A stretch of DNA of 64,000 nucleotides from Panopea generosa (lineage: Eukaryota > Mollusca > Bivalvia > Adapedonta > Hiatellidae): the NCBI GenBank assembly GCA_029582155.1, contig CM055895.1:51116250-51180249 (forward strand). Direction: 5' to 3'. Positions 23,645-33,869 of the stretch are shown here, in pieces. A program made the position numbers and the translations under genes. A model generated the notes under the pieces. That model did not search any database. It saw nothing but the letters and a program-made list of their open reading frames with translations, and was not told the origin of the DNA. Numbering within the stretch: the first letter of the stretch is position 1; every line of letters begins with the position of its first letter.

Positions 23645-26600
23645 TGTTCTCCATGTTGGGTCTTGCAGCAGTAGTATATATATATAAAGGTATAAACTTG
23701 TGTCTTGTGCCAAGGTCCAAGTTTTGCGCGTGTCCTTACATTATTGTTAATATTAAAGATTATTTTAAATATTATACGTATCAAGTAAAATGTATCACTT
23801 TATATGCCGTGTAAATTTAATAATTTTAAAAGAGTTTGCCACTGTGCTTAAAAAGTATAAATTTTCCGCTTTTTTACTGCTATTCCTTTGATATAGTTAC
23901 ATATACGTAAAAATATACATATGGTAAACTTACTGAAAAATTAAATTTAGTGTTAATATATGCATTGCTTTTGGAGATTGACGCATTCAAAACAGATTGA
24001 AGATTAACAGGACATTCTGGTTTTTATAGTGATACGTGTGATGATAAAATGACAACGAAAAACACTATAACTGAACACTTGAAAATACATATTTACATAA
24101 GCAGTCAATCAGAATTCCATTTTTGATTCCAAGAAGGGATATATTATTGCGATCCTGGAAAATTCTCAAATGCAGAACGATCACGATACCCGCAACAAAC
24201 GCCTTGACGATCATTCGGAACAATGGTTGAAAGTGATTTACTTCCGGTTGTGCTTATCATTAATATCCACGGTTACTGAACTACTAAAATGTATATTTTC
24301 ACTACTCTTATGTTCGCCTTAGCATGCTAAATTGACCCATCATGTCTATTGATTTGTAATAGTATTCATCTCATTTGTTTTGAGAGCATCCAGTCCAAGG
24401 TTTATGTGTTATATATATATATTCATCTCTATTGATGGAAGATTATATGTCAAAATGAGTATTTATTCGTGCTTAATGATTAATAATATGTCACGCCTCT
24501 CTCCACGCTTCCTGAACCTCTCATCGTTTATCTAAATGATGCCACAATTTGACCTATCATGTGTAAATCGGGCTGTCATAACGAATACTTCTCTTTGTTT
24601 ATTCTTTTAGAGGGCATTTCGTAGTACAAAGCAACGTTTTATTTACTCTTTTTTACACCTTTATTTTGCTATCTTATATATTTTACTTAATAATCTGTTG
24701 TGCTTCGTAATGTTCGAATCTCTAGTTAAATTATCATATATCGTACTTAATTTATTCAAACGGTGCATGTCTTTAAATATTTAATGTAAATTTAAATGTA
24801 TTGGATATGTAATACATTAAACCCAAAACACAATAATTAAGAGTCCAAACAGATCAGTTCCTCCAAAAATGTATAAATTCCATATTGGTATTATTTTCAA
24901 ATTAGAATAAATGTTATGTTCTCTGCAGAGACAGCTGTACAATTATATAGAAAAGAGTGATATTCTCTTCATATAAGCTGGTATAAACTATCATTGGAAT
25001 TACAGGTATTTTAGGGCAACTAAGATTGAGCAGTTTCATATAATCTTAACCATAACTCTGACCCTATACGACAATAATGGGAGTGTGTTCTTCTTTTTTT
25101 TTAAAGAATGCCAACTATTGTTATGAAAAGTAATTCTGCAAAATAATTACTACAGACCCTGGCACATATACTGAAAACGAAGTAAATAAGTAAATACAAG
25201 ATTGAATAACACGTTTACATATTTTCATTTCCTTGATACTTAATAAACAATAGAAATTCATGGTATTATTAAATATCTAATATTAATGACTAAATACACT
25301 TGGAACACGTCCCAGTGAAAATTACGATCAAATAGTCATATCTTACCGCTATATATAAATAAGTCGTCCTTTCAATTATTTTTGTTACAATATGTACATA
25401 ATTTAATATCTCAGAAACTCTGTTATTATTACAAATTTGCCTGAACCTAAAATAATCATCTTAAGTATGCGTACATGGATAAAAAACGACAAAATATTAT
25501 ATATTGTCAATGAAGGCGTTACACTGCGACAGTAAATATGGTGTAGTGCTCATAATTGAACATTTCCGTGATGGTTCCCTATCAATACAGGACAATGGGA
25601 TTAGTATAGATCTTTGCTTTATTAGATAACTGTCCTGTAATTATGACAGTAAGCTGGATATGTTTAGCAAGAAAACGTTTGAGTTGCATAATAAGGTAAA
25701 ATTGATGTAGTAAATTACAAATCAAAATATTGAAAATGACTATGTATAATCAAACCTCTCTAATTTGACGCAGATGATAATATAATTTGTATTTTGATAG
25801 TCTTCTGTGCTGTTCATGTATTAGATATTAGTGTCTGCTATTATCGCAAAATTGATAAGAGTTTTCCAACGTCGGGTTGAGGTGAGGTGAAATATTATAC
25901 AGTACAATATTTTAAAATGGAAAAAAACCCAACCCTTTCAAGTCTCCAATTTACCGACAGTGTTACTGCATGGCACGTCAAGTAAGACAGTGCCTCGTTT
26001 ACTCAAGTAAGACAGTGTCAATTTACTATTTTAAAATATTTAAACAAATAATTCAAGGTCCAGATATGTTCAACCTACACAACAATCATCAATAAACATA
26101 GAAATTAAATCAAACATTGAGTAGATAGAATCAGCAGTCATTATATCTGATAATAAACATTGAGCTTTTACGGCCTATCAAAATCAAAAGTTATTAAAGT
26201 ATTAAAAACAAACATTCTAGTCTCACTCTCCACACACAGGACATTGACGATATCAATATAAAAACATAAGCATAGGAAAATACTAATTCCCATACCTTAG
26301 ACAGAGTAATTGATTAACTTAATTTTACTTTAACGTTCTTAACACATATATTTCGTGTTAAAAAATGTAAAATCAGACAATAAATCTTTTTGTATTGCTA
26401 GTAACAGTCCATTGATAGTCGGTCGATCCATAACTTTTAACTTTAAAATGCAACAAGCGGAATATCGAATATTCCAAATTCCAAAAGAAATTAAATAGTA
26501 ACTGCTTTACAACAATATATATAAGGCCGAATAGGTTTATATAGCATGTTCGTGGTAACGAATAATGTCGACCGGTCACTATTAATAATTTAATCTACAT

Positions 26601-27351
26601 GTTACTATAATATATTTTAGATGTTGTGCTGGGTTATTTAAGATATACATAGATGTGTCCCTTTAATATATAGGTTATTGGACTATTTAATCATTCTGTT
26701 AAATCATACATACATTCTTCACCATACACACCATAAATCATACATAATATCAATCAGTTAAATCTATTAAAGATTCCTACTTGATTTAGACTTTAGAATC
26801 AAACATGGCTATTATTTAAATAGTTTCCAATTCCGCTGTAATTCTGATATTATACAATGTTCGGATATTTTTAAAAACAATGAACAAGGATATGAGCCAA
26901 GCGTGTGTTTTTCCAAAATTTAATGAATAAAGAAACTTGCGAACAGGTTTAACAAGATAGGGTAATACGTATCCCTTTATGACTTTTCACGAAGTAGATT
27001 CAATGCTTAACAATCAATTAAACTAATTGTCACAGGAATCGCTTAGACATTTCAAAGTTTGAGAAAATAATATCTTACTAATATATAAAAAATGTTAAAA
27101 TTTAAATATTTATTTTATTTTATTAAATTTTGTTAACTTCGATATTTCTTTGTTTAATTTTAGAAAAAAATGTCAATTTATTAAGGTTTTATTTAGAAAA
27201 AAATGAAGAAATTTGAAGAAAAAGTATACCGCAAAAAGGCCTAAAATGTACTCTATAATACATCTACCATTAATCTAGTTCCTACTGGACCCACTCAAAA
27301 CGGTTTATTAAAAATGAAAGAAACCAACAATGAACAAGTAACAACATAATC
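23645..27351. other. No recognisable gene
   Basis: AT-rich. A 14-base motif CAAGTAAGACAGTG is doubled near 25,980-26,020. The minus-strand ORF 26,373-26,579 matches nothing I know. No tandem array or clear inverted repeat was found by eye. Confidence 0.45.
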
Positions 27352-27560
27352 TTAGGTTGAGTGAGATTTGACGCCATTTTCAACACATTTCAGGTTATAT
27401 CCAGTTTTATAAACGGAGGAAGTCCTCAGAATGAATCCGAGTAGACCCACCGACCTTCCGCAAGTAACTGCCACACTTCCTCACAGAAAGTTTTTGGACC
27501 GTTGGGGATTTGAAACCAAGCTGATAAATGTTGCCAATTGTAGCATCGTTTTTGTATAGT
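27352..27560 (-). mobile_element. tRNA-derived SINE, minus strand
   Basis: On the minus strand a B-box-like sequence (GGTTTCAAATCCCC, about 27,504-27,517) is followed by GGCAGTTACTTGCGGAAGG and a 3' end ending in AATGGCGTCAAATCTCACTC. The GTTACTTGCGG block and the GGCGT(T/C)AAA end recur in the SINE at 55,205-55,387. I associate this 3' half with bivalve SINE families. The tRNA-like head is too degraded to name its source tRNA. Confidence 0.62.
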
Positions 27561-27984
27561 TATTAAATGCGTTGGTTGTATTTGAAATGTTGTGAAAGGT
27601 TTAACCTTTCAATGCTTTCGCCTTGGAAATAATTTCCTAATTATTCCTACCAGTCTCTACCATATGGGAATTGATTGAACAACTGAAATAAGTTATGGTG
27701 CGTTTATATTTAAAAATCACTAGAAAGATACTTTTTGACATCTAGTTTATAACTATCTATTAAACGTTGAGAAAATAAAGTTAAAAACAGTTTATCATTA
27801 CCAAACCCATTAGTAAATAACATATTTTAAACTTTGGTGGCCCAGTTGATTCTTCCTAAATTACCCAATTGTTTTAACATTTTGCAACTATTTTTAGGAT
27901 ACATGTACAGTGGCACTCTCATTAGTTTTAACTTACGTTTGATAAAGAAAAGCATATATGCAATGTACAGAGATCTTCGTCAAC

Positions 27985-28400
27985 ATTCCTCATAATGTTT
28001 GCAGAAACGAATATGAACATTTTTTAAATCTATTTGGAGTAACCATATCCCAATATTTCAGATACAAAATCTGTTTAACCATGCGTTCAATAAGTTATAT
28101 ATAAGTAATAAATATCAGAAGGGTGGAAACAGACAAAGTTCCGTTGACATCTTAAAATAGCTGATGATGATTTGGTTATCTGGAATGCTAGCATGTCTTT
28201 TGTTTTAGACCAATTAAGCCTTGGAGTTAAATAAGCACCTAGATATTTGTAAAACTTAACCATTTCTATTTCTTTGTTGTATAGGGTCCATTTTTCCATT
28301 GCCATGTTTAATGTCGTCATATTTAGGAAAATCAGGTAAAACTGTCTCAGCGTTATTACTAATCTTTTGATATGATAATAGATCCTTAATGTATTCAAAC
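27985..28400 (-). pseudogene. LINE reverse transcriptase fragment (C-terminal part)
   Basis: The minus-strand frame has EKWTLYNKEIEMVKFYKYLG then AYLTPRLNWSKTKDMLAFQI, the conserved region just after the RT catalytic core of non-LTR retrotransposons (the KYLG motif). Downstream in other frames are IERMVKQIL and KNVHIRFCKH (down to about 27,998), which also fit this family. At least one stop and one frameshift separate the pieces. The catalytic YADD region is not visible; it would lie at higher coordinates. The clade (jockey, RTE or CR1-like) cannot be told from this piece. Confidence 0.75.
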
Positions 28401-29741
28401 CATTTTTAGGTTTAACAGCATCAGATAAAGGCTTATTATTGTGGCTTGTTTGCTTAATAATATTCCAGAATCATCACACATTATTTTTCGATTCCACTAA
28501 ATTGGTATGATTTGACGGATTAAACGTACTTTATCGTTTCTTACCATGTATTTTTTAAAAAAATTACGTTTGTATTTAAAACGTAAAAAGACTCTATGAA
28601 AGAATAAAACGCATAAAAATGGCAATACAAAATCTGTGCCATTGAGTCTACTCATTATGGGTAATTGAATATAGATTATTCCATTAATTCTATTTTTCAA
28701 GTCACATGTATATTTGGTTTCGTAATATATCATATTATAAGGTGGAAAATATATTTCGGATAGTATAATTTCTATCTATGTTCTGCCATACTGTACACTT
28801 TTATAACAAATAACATTATGTATATATGTGTAATACACACATAAAACAAACAAATATTCTTCATAGTTTTATATCACATTGTAGAAATGACAACATTTCG
28901 TCATACCGACTATAAAATATATTTCTGTAGATGTATAAATATTTACACCGAATCACTATTACTAAATTCACAAATATACAGAGCCCAGTCCAAATGCCAT
29001 TGCATTATAGTTAACCTCCACAGTGAAGAAAATGTCTCTAATAATGGCATTTACTGTATGTAAATTGACTTTCTATTATTTGTTATTCTGACGCAAAGAA
29101 ATAATATATGCATCATGACTTGGTTTGTTTGTTTGCTTTGCTCCTGGTAGTGCAAGCCATGATATTTTATTCAGTAATCAAAAATATGAAATAAACTGTT
29201 TCACTACATGTATGTAGATGATATTAACACGCGTCGACTGCGTGTATGTTGATTTCATTCTCAGTTTAATAATTTATGTTATCTTGGTAACTACGTTCTA
29301 TTTTATTATTGGATATTGAACGAAATTACGGCCGTTGGCGTGATATTGCTTTAATTCTTACCTCGAGGTACGACTGATACATTTGTAATATACTGTCCTG
29401 TCGCCGCTATTAAGATAAGCACTTCGCAATCGTTACCGTATTGATATTTACGAGTAAGATAAAAGACACAACAGAGATAGGAACATACTTTATAAGAAGT
29501 GCAATTAATCAGAACTTGTCATGTACTGGTATTGAGCAGTAAAACCATGAAGATGAATTACAACCTTAGCACATTGAATAGTACGACAAACTAACACATA
29601 TATATGAGTGTGATTGTGTGATCGTGAAAGCTCACAATTATTAGCTTCATCTCTGACTCCTCATGTAGACTAGCAGGAGACATTCTATTCAAGACAGTTA
29701 TCACTTCTGATTAGCCAAAGACAAAACATACTCTGTGATAT
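28401..29741. other. No recognisable gene
   Basis: AT-rich flank of the LINE fragment. The remainder of the LINE ORF is not recognisable upstream on the minus strand. Confidence 0.45.
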
Positions 29742-29939
29742 CAAATATATAGTATCGATAGGAAATATACTAGTAGATTACAATTCCAACAAACATACCG
29801 GCTAGATAACAAATATATAGTATTAATAGGAAATAAGAAATATACTAGCAGATTAAAATTCCAACAAACATACCAGATAAATAACAAATATATAGTATCA
29901 ATAGGAAATATACTAGTAGATTACAATTCCATCAAGTAT
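29742..29939. repeat. ~68-75 bp tandem repeat, 2.8 copies
   Basis: Copies begin at 29,742, 29,810 and 29,885 with CAAATATATAGTATYRATAG. Each contains ATACTAGYAGATTAMAATTC. Copy 2 has a 7-base insertion. Confidence 0.93.
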
Positions 29940-30093
29940 CTGTCATACATACTGTAACGAAGTGCTGTATATAACATACAAACTTATATAGGTTTGTATA
30001 ATAATATTAATTTTATACAATTATACGATAACATCAAGTTACGTAAAGTTACTAATAAATCATGTATTAAGCAACTATTGCTTTTACGAAGGG

Positions 30094-30109
30094 TCAGACA
30101 CGTGTCTGA
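30094..30109. promoter_or_regulatory. Perfect 16-bp palindrome with an E-box core
   Basis: TCAGACACGTGTCTGA equals its own reverse complement and has CACGTG at its centre, the class B E-box bound by bHLH dimers. There is no evidence of use. ACACGTGCAG occurs twice more at about 30,401 and 30,474 in a GC-richer patch. Confidence 0.4.
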
Positions 30110-30359
30110 TACTTGTTCTAGCAAATACGTGTAATCATTTTGGAAAATGCTCTCTAAGTTATCATGGTTCGAATTTGACATAGTAAAACAATATAACATA
30201 TATAGATATTATGCCGGGACCGGACAATACGTTTGAATCAGGCCTTGCGTGTAAGAGACAATGAATTTCAACTGTAATTTAATAAGTCAACTAACAATGC
30301 CCTGAAGCACATCAGTTCATGATATAAATAAGCGAAATAATTATGTATAACTAGTCTAT

Positions 30360-31010
30360 GTAACTGAAGCATACTCAACGAAACGAGGGGTCCGCGCTGT
30401 GACACGTGCAGCAAGGTAAGACCCTGGCCATTAGGTCCGTCCCGCACGACAAGCATCCGGCGCGCCTACGAACACGTGCAGAGTGAACAACGTACCGACG
30501 CTGCGCTCGTACACATATGGCAACAAGAGAAGAACTTTAACCTTTGCTTAATCCAATATCATAACTGATATTTATTACTACAATAGAACGGGAGACGTCA
30601 CATTTTACCAAGGTGATCGACTTCTCCCAGACACATGGTATTCACAGCAAGCCTCACTGGTGTATATTCTCAGTTTCTGAAATCACCCATATTTGGGAAA
30701 TAATAAAAACTACTTCTCATCATCACCATTATCATCAACAGCGCTTGTCTGTCAGGAAGGACAAGTTACCGGTCCATTGTCAGCTCTCCAACTTGATACA
30801 CGGAGACTCAAACTTGCAATGTCCAATCAGACCTACACTGTTGCCATTTAACCAACCCACACACCAAGTACTGGAACCCGTACTCAACTCATGGTTATCA
30901 TGACAACCAATGCATTCCGACAATTTGACCTCTGTGTACTTCACGGGACACTTTCCGACGTAAACCCTGGGGTCAACGCGAACGTGCATGTGAATCACAT
31001 AATCCTGACT
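30360..31010. other. GC-richer patch with unexplained ORFs
   Basis: The base composition rises here relative to the surroundings. A consensus 5' splice site (CAGCAAG/GTAAGA) lies at about 30,416 on the plus strand. The minus-strand ORF 30,780-30,998 (72 codons, six Cys, RVYVGKCPVKYTEVKLSECI) starts about 300 bp from the promoter-like cluster at 31.3 kb and points away from it. The plus-strand ORF 30,613-30,903 overlaps it. I recognise neither protein and cannot say which, if any, is real. Confidence 0.3.
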
Positions 31011-31119
31011 ACGCGTCTTTATATAGAAATTAAACTATAACATCACTCGGGCCGGTTCAATCGCGTTATCACACAAATTAAAACACAATACAATATGTTG
31101 ACCAAATAAATATTAAAAT

Positions 31120-31665
31120 GTACCGCATGTCAGAAGATAAATGGCCATTTATCGTTAAACAGAAATGTAACTAACACAAAAATCAACAAATTTTAATTGA
31201 ACAAAATTTATCAAGTGAGAAAAATGATATTAAATATCATGATTTCAAGCGTTTCCTATATATCATTGGCGCCGCCATTTTATAGCTCTTTTATGTTGGA
31301 GGTTTTCGGTGACGTCATAGCTGCACTTCCGTTCTAGTTCTCGCGAAAATTTCATTGTGTCGTAGGTGATTGCTTTCTACTGAAACTCTTATGTATATTC
31401 ACTAATTCACGTAAACAGTTGATATATAGATAACCAGTTCATTAGTGAACATCGAAGAAAGACAATTAAACGCGAAAACGATTCTGAATTGAATGACTTA
31501 ACACATAAACATTGTTTTTTTCAGCGGAATAAGTGGGTGGAGTAATGCAATATGTTTTGTGGGCAGCGATGTTTTTAGTTTTCCTAATATGTGGATTTCA
31601 CAATGCCTCAGCGTTAAGCTTCTGCTGACATCACGCGCAAAACGCCTTTATACTTTGGGGTAGGA
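31120..31665 (+). pseudogene. Duplicated 5' end of a secreted or membrane-protein gene, frame-broken copy
   Basis: About 545 bp match 63,465-64,000 in the same orientation with roughly nine in ten bases alike by eye, including promoter-like sites, 5' leader and first codons. ATG at 31,545 opens a frame with a hydrophobic signal peptide (MQYVLWAAMFLVFLICG). An extra base near 31,592 relative to the other copy shifts the frame, and TGA follows at 31,626, leaving 27 codons. In the frame used by the other copy there is also a stop. The text ITRKTPLYFG then resumes before GTAGGA, a possible 5' splice site. A (T)nCAG/C acceptor-like site ends at 31,524 in front of the ATG. I find no later exons. 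It is best read as a dead partial duplicate. Confidence 0.7.
31269..31346 (+). promoter_or_regulatory. YY1 / CRE / ETS / TCTCGCGA site cluster
   Basis: GCCGCCATTTT (31,271-31,281, YY1-like), TGACGTCA (31,310-31,317, full CRE), ACTTCCG (31,325-31,331, ETS-like) and TCTCGCGA (31,339-31,346) lie within 80 bp, about 200 bp before the ATG. This combination is typical of TATA-less housekeeping promoters in animals. The first three recur at the same spacing at 63.6 kb. Confidence 0.55.
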
Positions 31666-32043
31666 CTTAAGATTGCAGAATGAAGCGTACCAATGCCTTG
31701 GCGTACCATTACCCAAGCATACAATTTCTGATTATTTCAGTACAAAGATTACCATATGAGACATATATATAAAGACTAAGAATATAATCCAGTGGGAAGC
31801 TCTTAAAAATGTGCTAATAACACTTGTAGTTCAACTGATTTCTGAAATTTAATTTGTAATTTTATATACTCTTCCAAAATATTGCGAAATTGATATAGCA
31901 AACTTTCACAATGTTATAATTGCATGCTGATTAAACAGGTGCGATAATCCAATAAGCAATAAAAAGAAGAGGTTAATGCCAAAACATAAGGTGTAAAAAC
32001 GACATGATATCTAAAAAATATTATTAAAATACAAATTAAAGCC
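31666..32043. other. No recognisable gene
   Basis: AT-rich. No continuation of the duplicated gene can be recognised. Confidence 0.45.
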
Positions 32044-32231
32044 AATTAATTGTGACAAGCCCGCTTAACTCAGTCAGTTACGTGTCTAACTATCAATCCA
32101 GGTGTCGCAAGTTCGAATCCCCACCCGACTGTGATGATTAACATACAACATTGTGTCTCAATATCTTTTGTCTCTCACCGCTGATTCAAGTGGGAAAACT
32201 ATCAAACAATGACGTTAAATATTCAGTCAAC
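32044..32231 (+). mobile_element. tRNA-derived SINE, plus strand
   Basis: An A-box-like TTAACTCAGTCAGTTACG (about 32,064) and a B-box AGTTCGAATCC (about 32,110) form a tRNA-like head. The 3' part reads GTCTCTCACCGCTGATTCAA then GACGTTAAATATTCAGTCAA. The same GTCTCTCACC-CTGATTCA block occurs in the minus-strand SINE at 55.2-55.4 kb, so both belong to one family. The copy is shortened in the middle. Confidence 0.72.
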
Positions 32232-32234
32232 CAT

Positions 32235-33339
32235 TAATTGTTCATAAATTCATTTTATTAATTTTATAATCGATAGGCAATTTAGTTTATTGATATATGG
32301 CGTTTTCACAGTTAGCTAGATCATTATTCTTGAATAGACATTTGAACTACCTCTGATTCGTAATGAAAAAAGATAAAATAAAACCTTTGTTCCTTTATTT
32401 ATTCATAAATACATGAAAATGTACATCTATTTTTCTTCTTATGCTTTGCTTTTGTATGTTATTCAACAGCAGAGTTTTTTTACTGTTAAAATAGTGTTCT
32501 GGTATACAATTTGTGAAAAATATACATAAAATCATATAACATAATTTTTTACTTGTAAGTTTGCATTGATATTGAAACCCTAATTAACGGAAAATGTTTA
32601 AATTAGTAATAAGGCATAATACTATGTGATATAACATCCTGTTATAAATCCTGGGGTCATTAAACCTGGGGTGATTTACGCTTATTAGGTTACAATATGC
32701 ACACAATAGCAGGGTATTTCTCATTACTTATTACCACATGGTGTTAATGTGGTGTTGGTGAATTATGAAAGCTCAGCAGGGTGCCAGTACTTGGACAGTA
32801 ACATACACTTTGTGCAATATGCCTGTAGATATTATATTCCATATGACACTCCCTATAAGGAACAACATTCATACATGTTCAGAGAACTGGTAGAATAGAT
32901 AATCATCATATATCAAATTGGGTAGTTACACCATTTGAATAAGCAAAAGACAGTGCAAGTTATGTAAAACAACACAAAAAAAACTCATCCATGTTTCATC
33001 TAATTTTACTTAAAAGGGTATGAAATCAATAGTTATCAGCCATTTCTCAGTGTGTAACAATGGCCGAACCAGCTTAACACGATCAGAAAAGAGATATAAT
33101 ATTATTTCTTATTCTCTCTTAGACAGGTAAATATATGTAACAAACCATTTTCCCTTAAATTCCATTCCTGGTCTAAAAAGTGTTTTTTGATAATGTATTG
33201 AATGTGTAGCAAACAGTATATACCCTGAAAGTACAGCATGAATGTGCAGACTTGCTTGGATCTACATCAGCACTGACAGCAAAAATTACTTTTTTTATCA
33301 AGCTAAGGGTAATTTTAATATTTTGAAATTCAATTATCA
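32235..33339. other. No recognisable gene
   Basis: AT-rich. Nothing is supported here. Confidence 0.45.
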
Positions 33340-33425
33340 ATGTCAGGCTACATGATAAGATGTCAGACTCGTGATTCATGAGTTTCGGGTTTGATCTCTG
33401 GTTCATGATCGGTGTGACTGTTTAA
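33340..33425 (+). mobile_element. tRNA-like SINE head
   Basis: GATAAGATGTCAGACTCGTG followed by a B-box-like GGGTTTGATCTC (about 33,387-33,398) and a GATCGGTGTGA end. The order matches tRNA-derived SINE heads; no SINE body follows. It is too degenerate to be a functional tRNA gene. Confidence 0.5.
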
Positions 33426-33805
33426 CAGTTATCATTTTTTTGGATGAAAGCTTCATAAGACATTACTGTGTTTCTCTGTATTATTTATGTAATACATTTA
33501 AATCTTCTAAATTTCCAATAGTAAGGTCATTGCATCTGCAGCACGTATTTTCGTCAGACGAAGGCATCATTACACAGTTTTCGCAGCTGCAAAAATCTTT
33601 CACATGTGTGAACGACTGTACAGTCTCACTATTTCCTTTGTTTCATTTAACTCTGCTTCCCAAAATTTTGGTTCAAAGTTGTAAGCAACAAAGCCTTCTC
33701 CGTTATTAAAATCAAAATTAAAATTTTATTATTCCTACTTTTGCCGGTGACTATAATTGCACATTTCTATATCTGCTGTAGCGTATAAATTAATTATGTT
33801 TTAAA

Positions 33806-33862
33806 CCGGAAGTGCAGTTATGACGTCACGCAGGTATCAAATATGGCGACTTCCACCACAAG
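33806..33862 (-). promoter_or_regulatory. Inverted copy of the CRE-ETS core, with a YY1-like site
   Basis: CCGGAAGTG (33,806-33,814) and TGACGTCA (33,821-33,828) read on the minus strand as CRE then ETS. The 22 bases 33,807-33,828 are the exact reverse complement of 63,655-63,676. A GTCGCCATATT (YY1-like) lies before the CRE on the minus strand, at about 33,842-33,852. Similarity to the other two copies outside this core is weak, so this is either shared promoter architecture or a much older copy. No gene is recognisable downstream on the minus strand. Confidence 0.45.
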
Positions 33863-33869
33863 GTCGATG

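Noticed and set aside
32064-32135. Functional tRNA gene
   Set aside because: The T-arm and acceptor stems do not pair well, and a SINE body follows.
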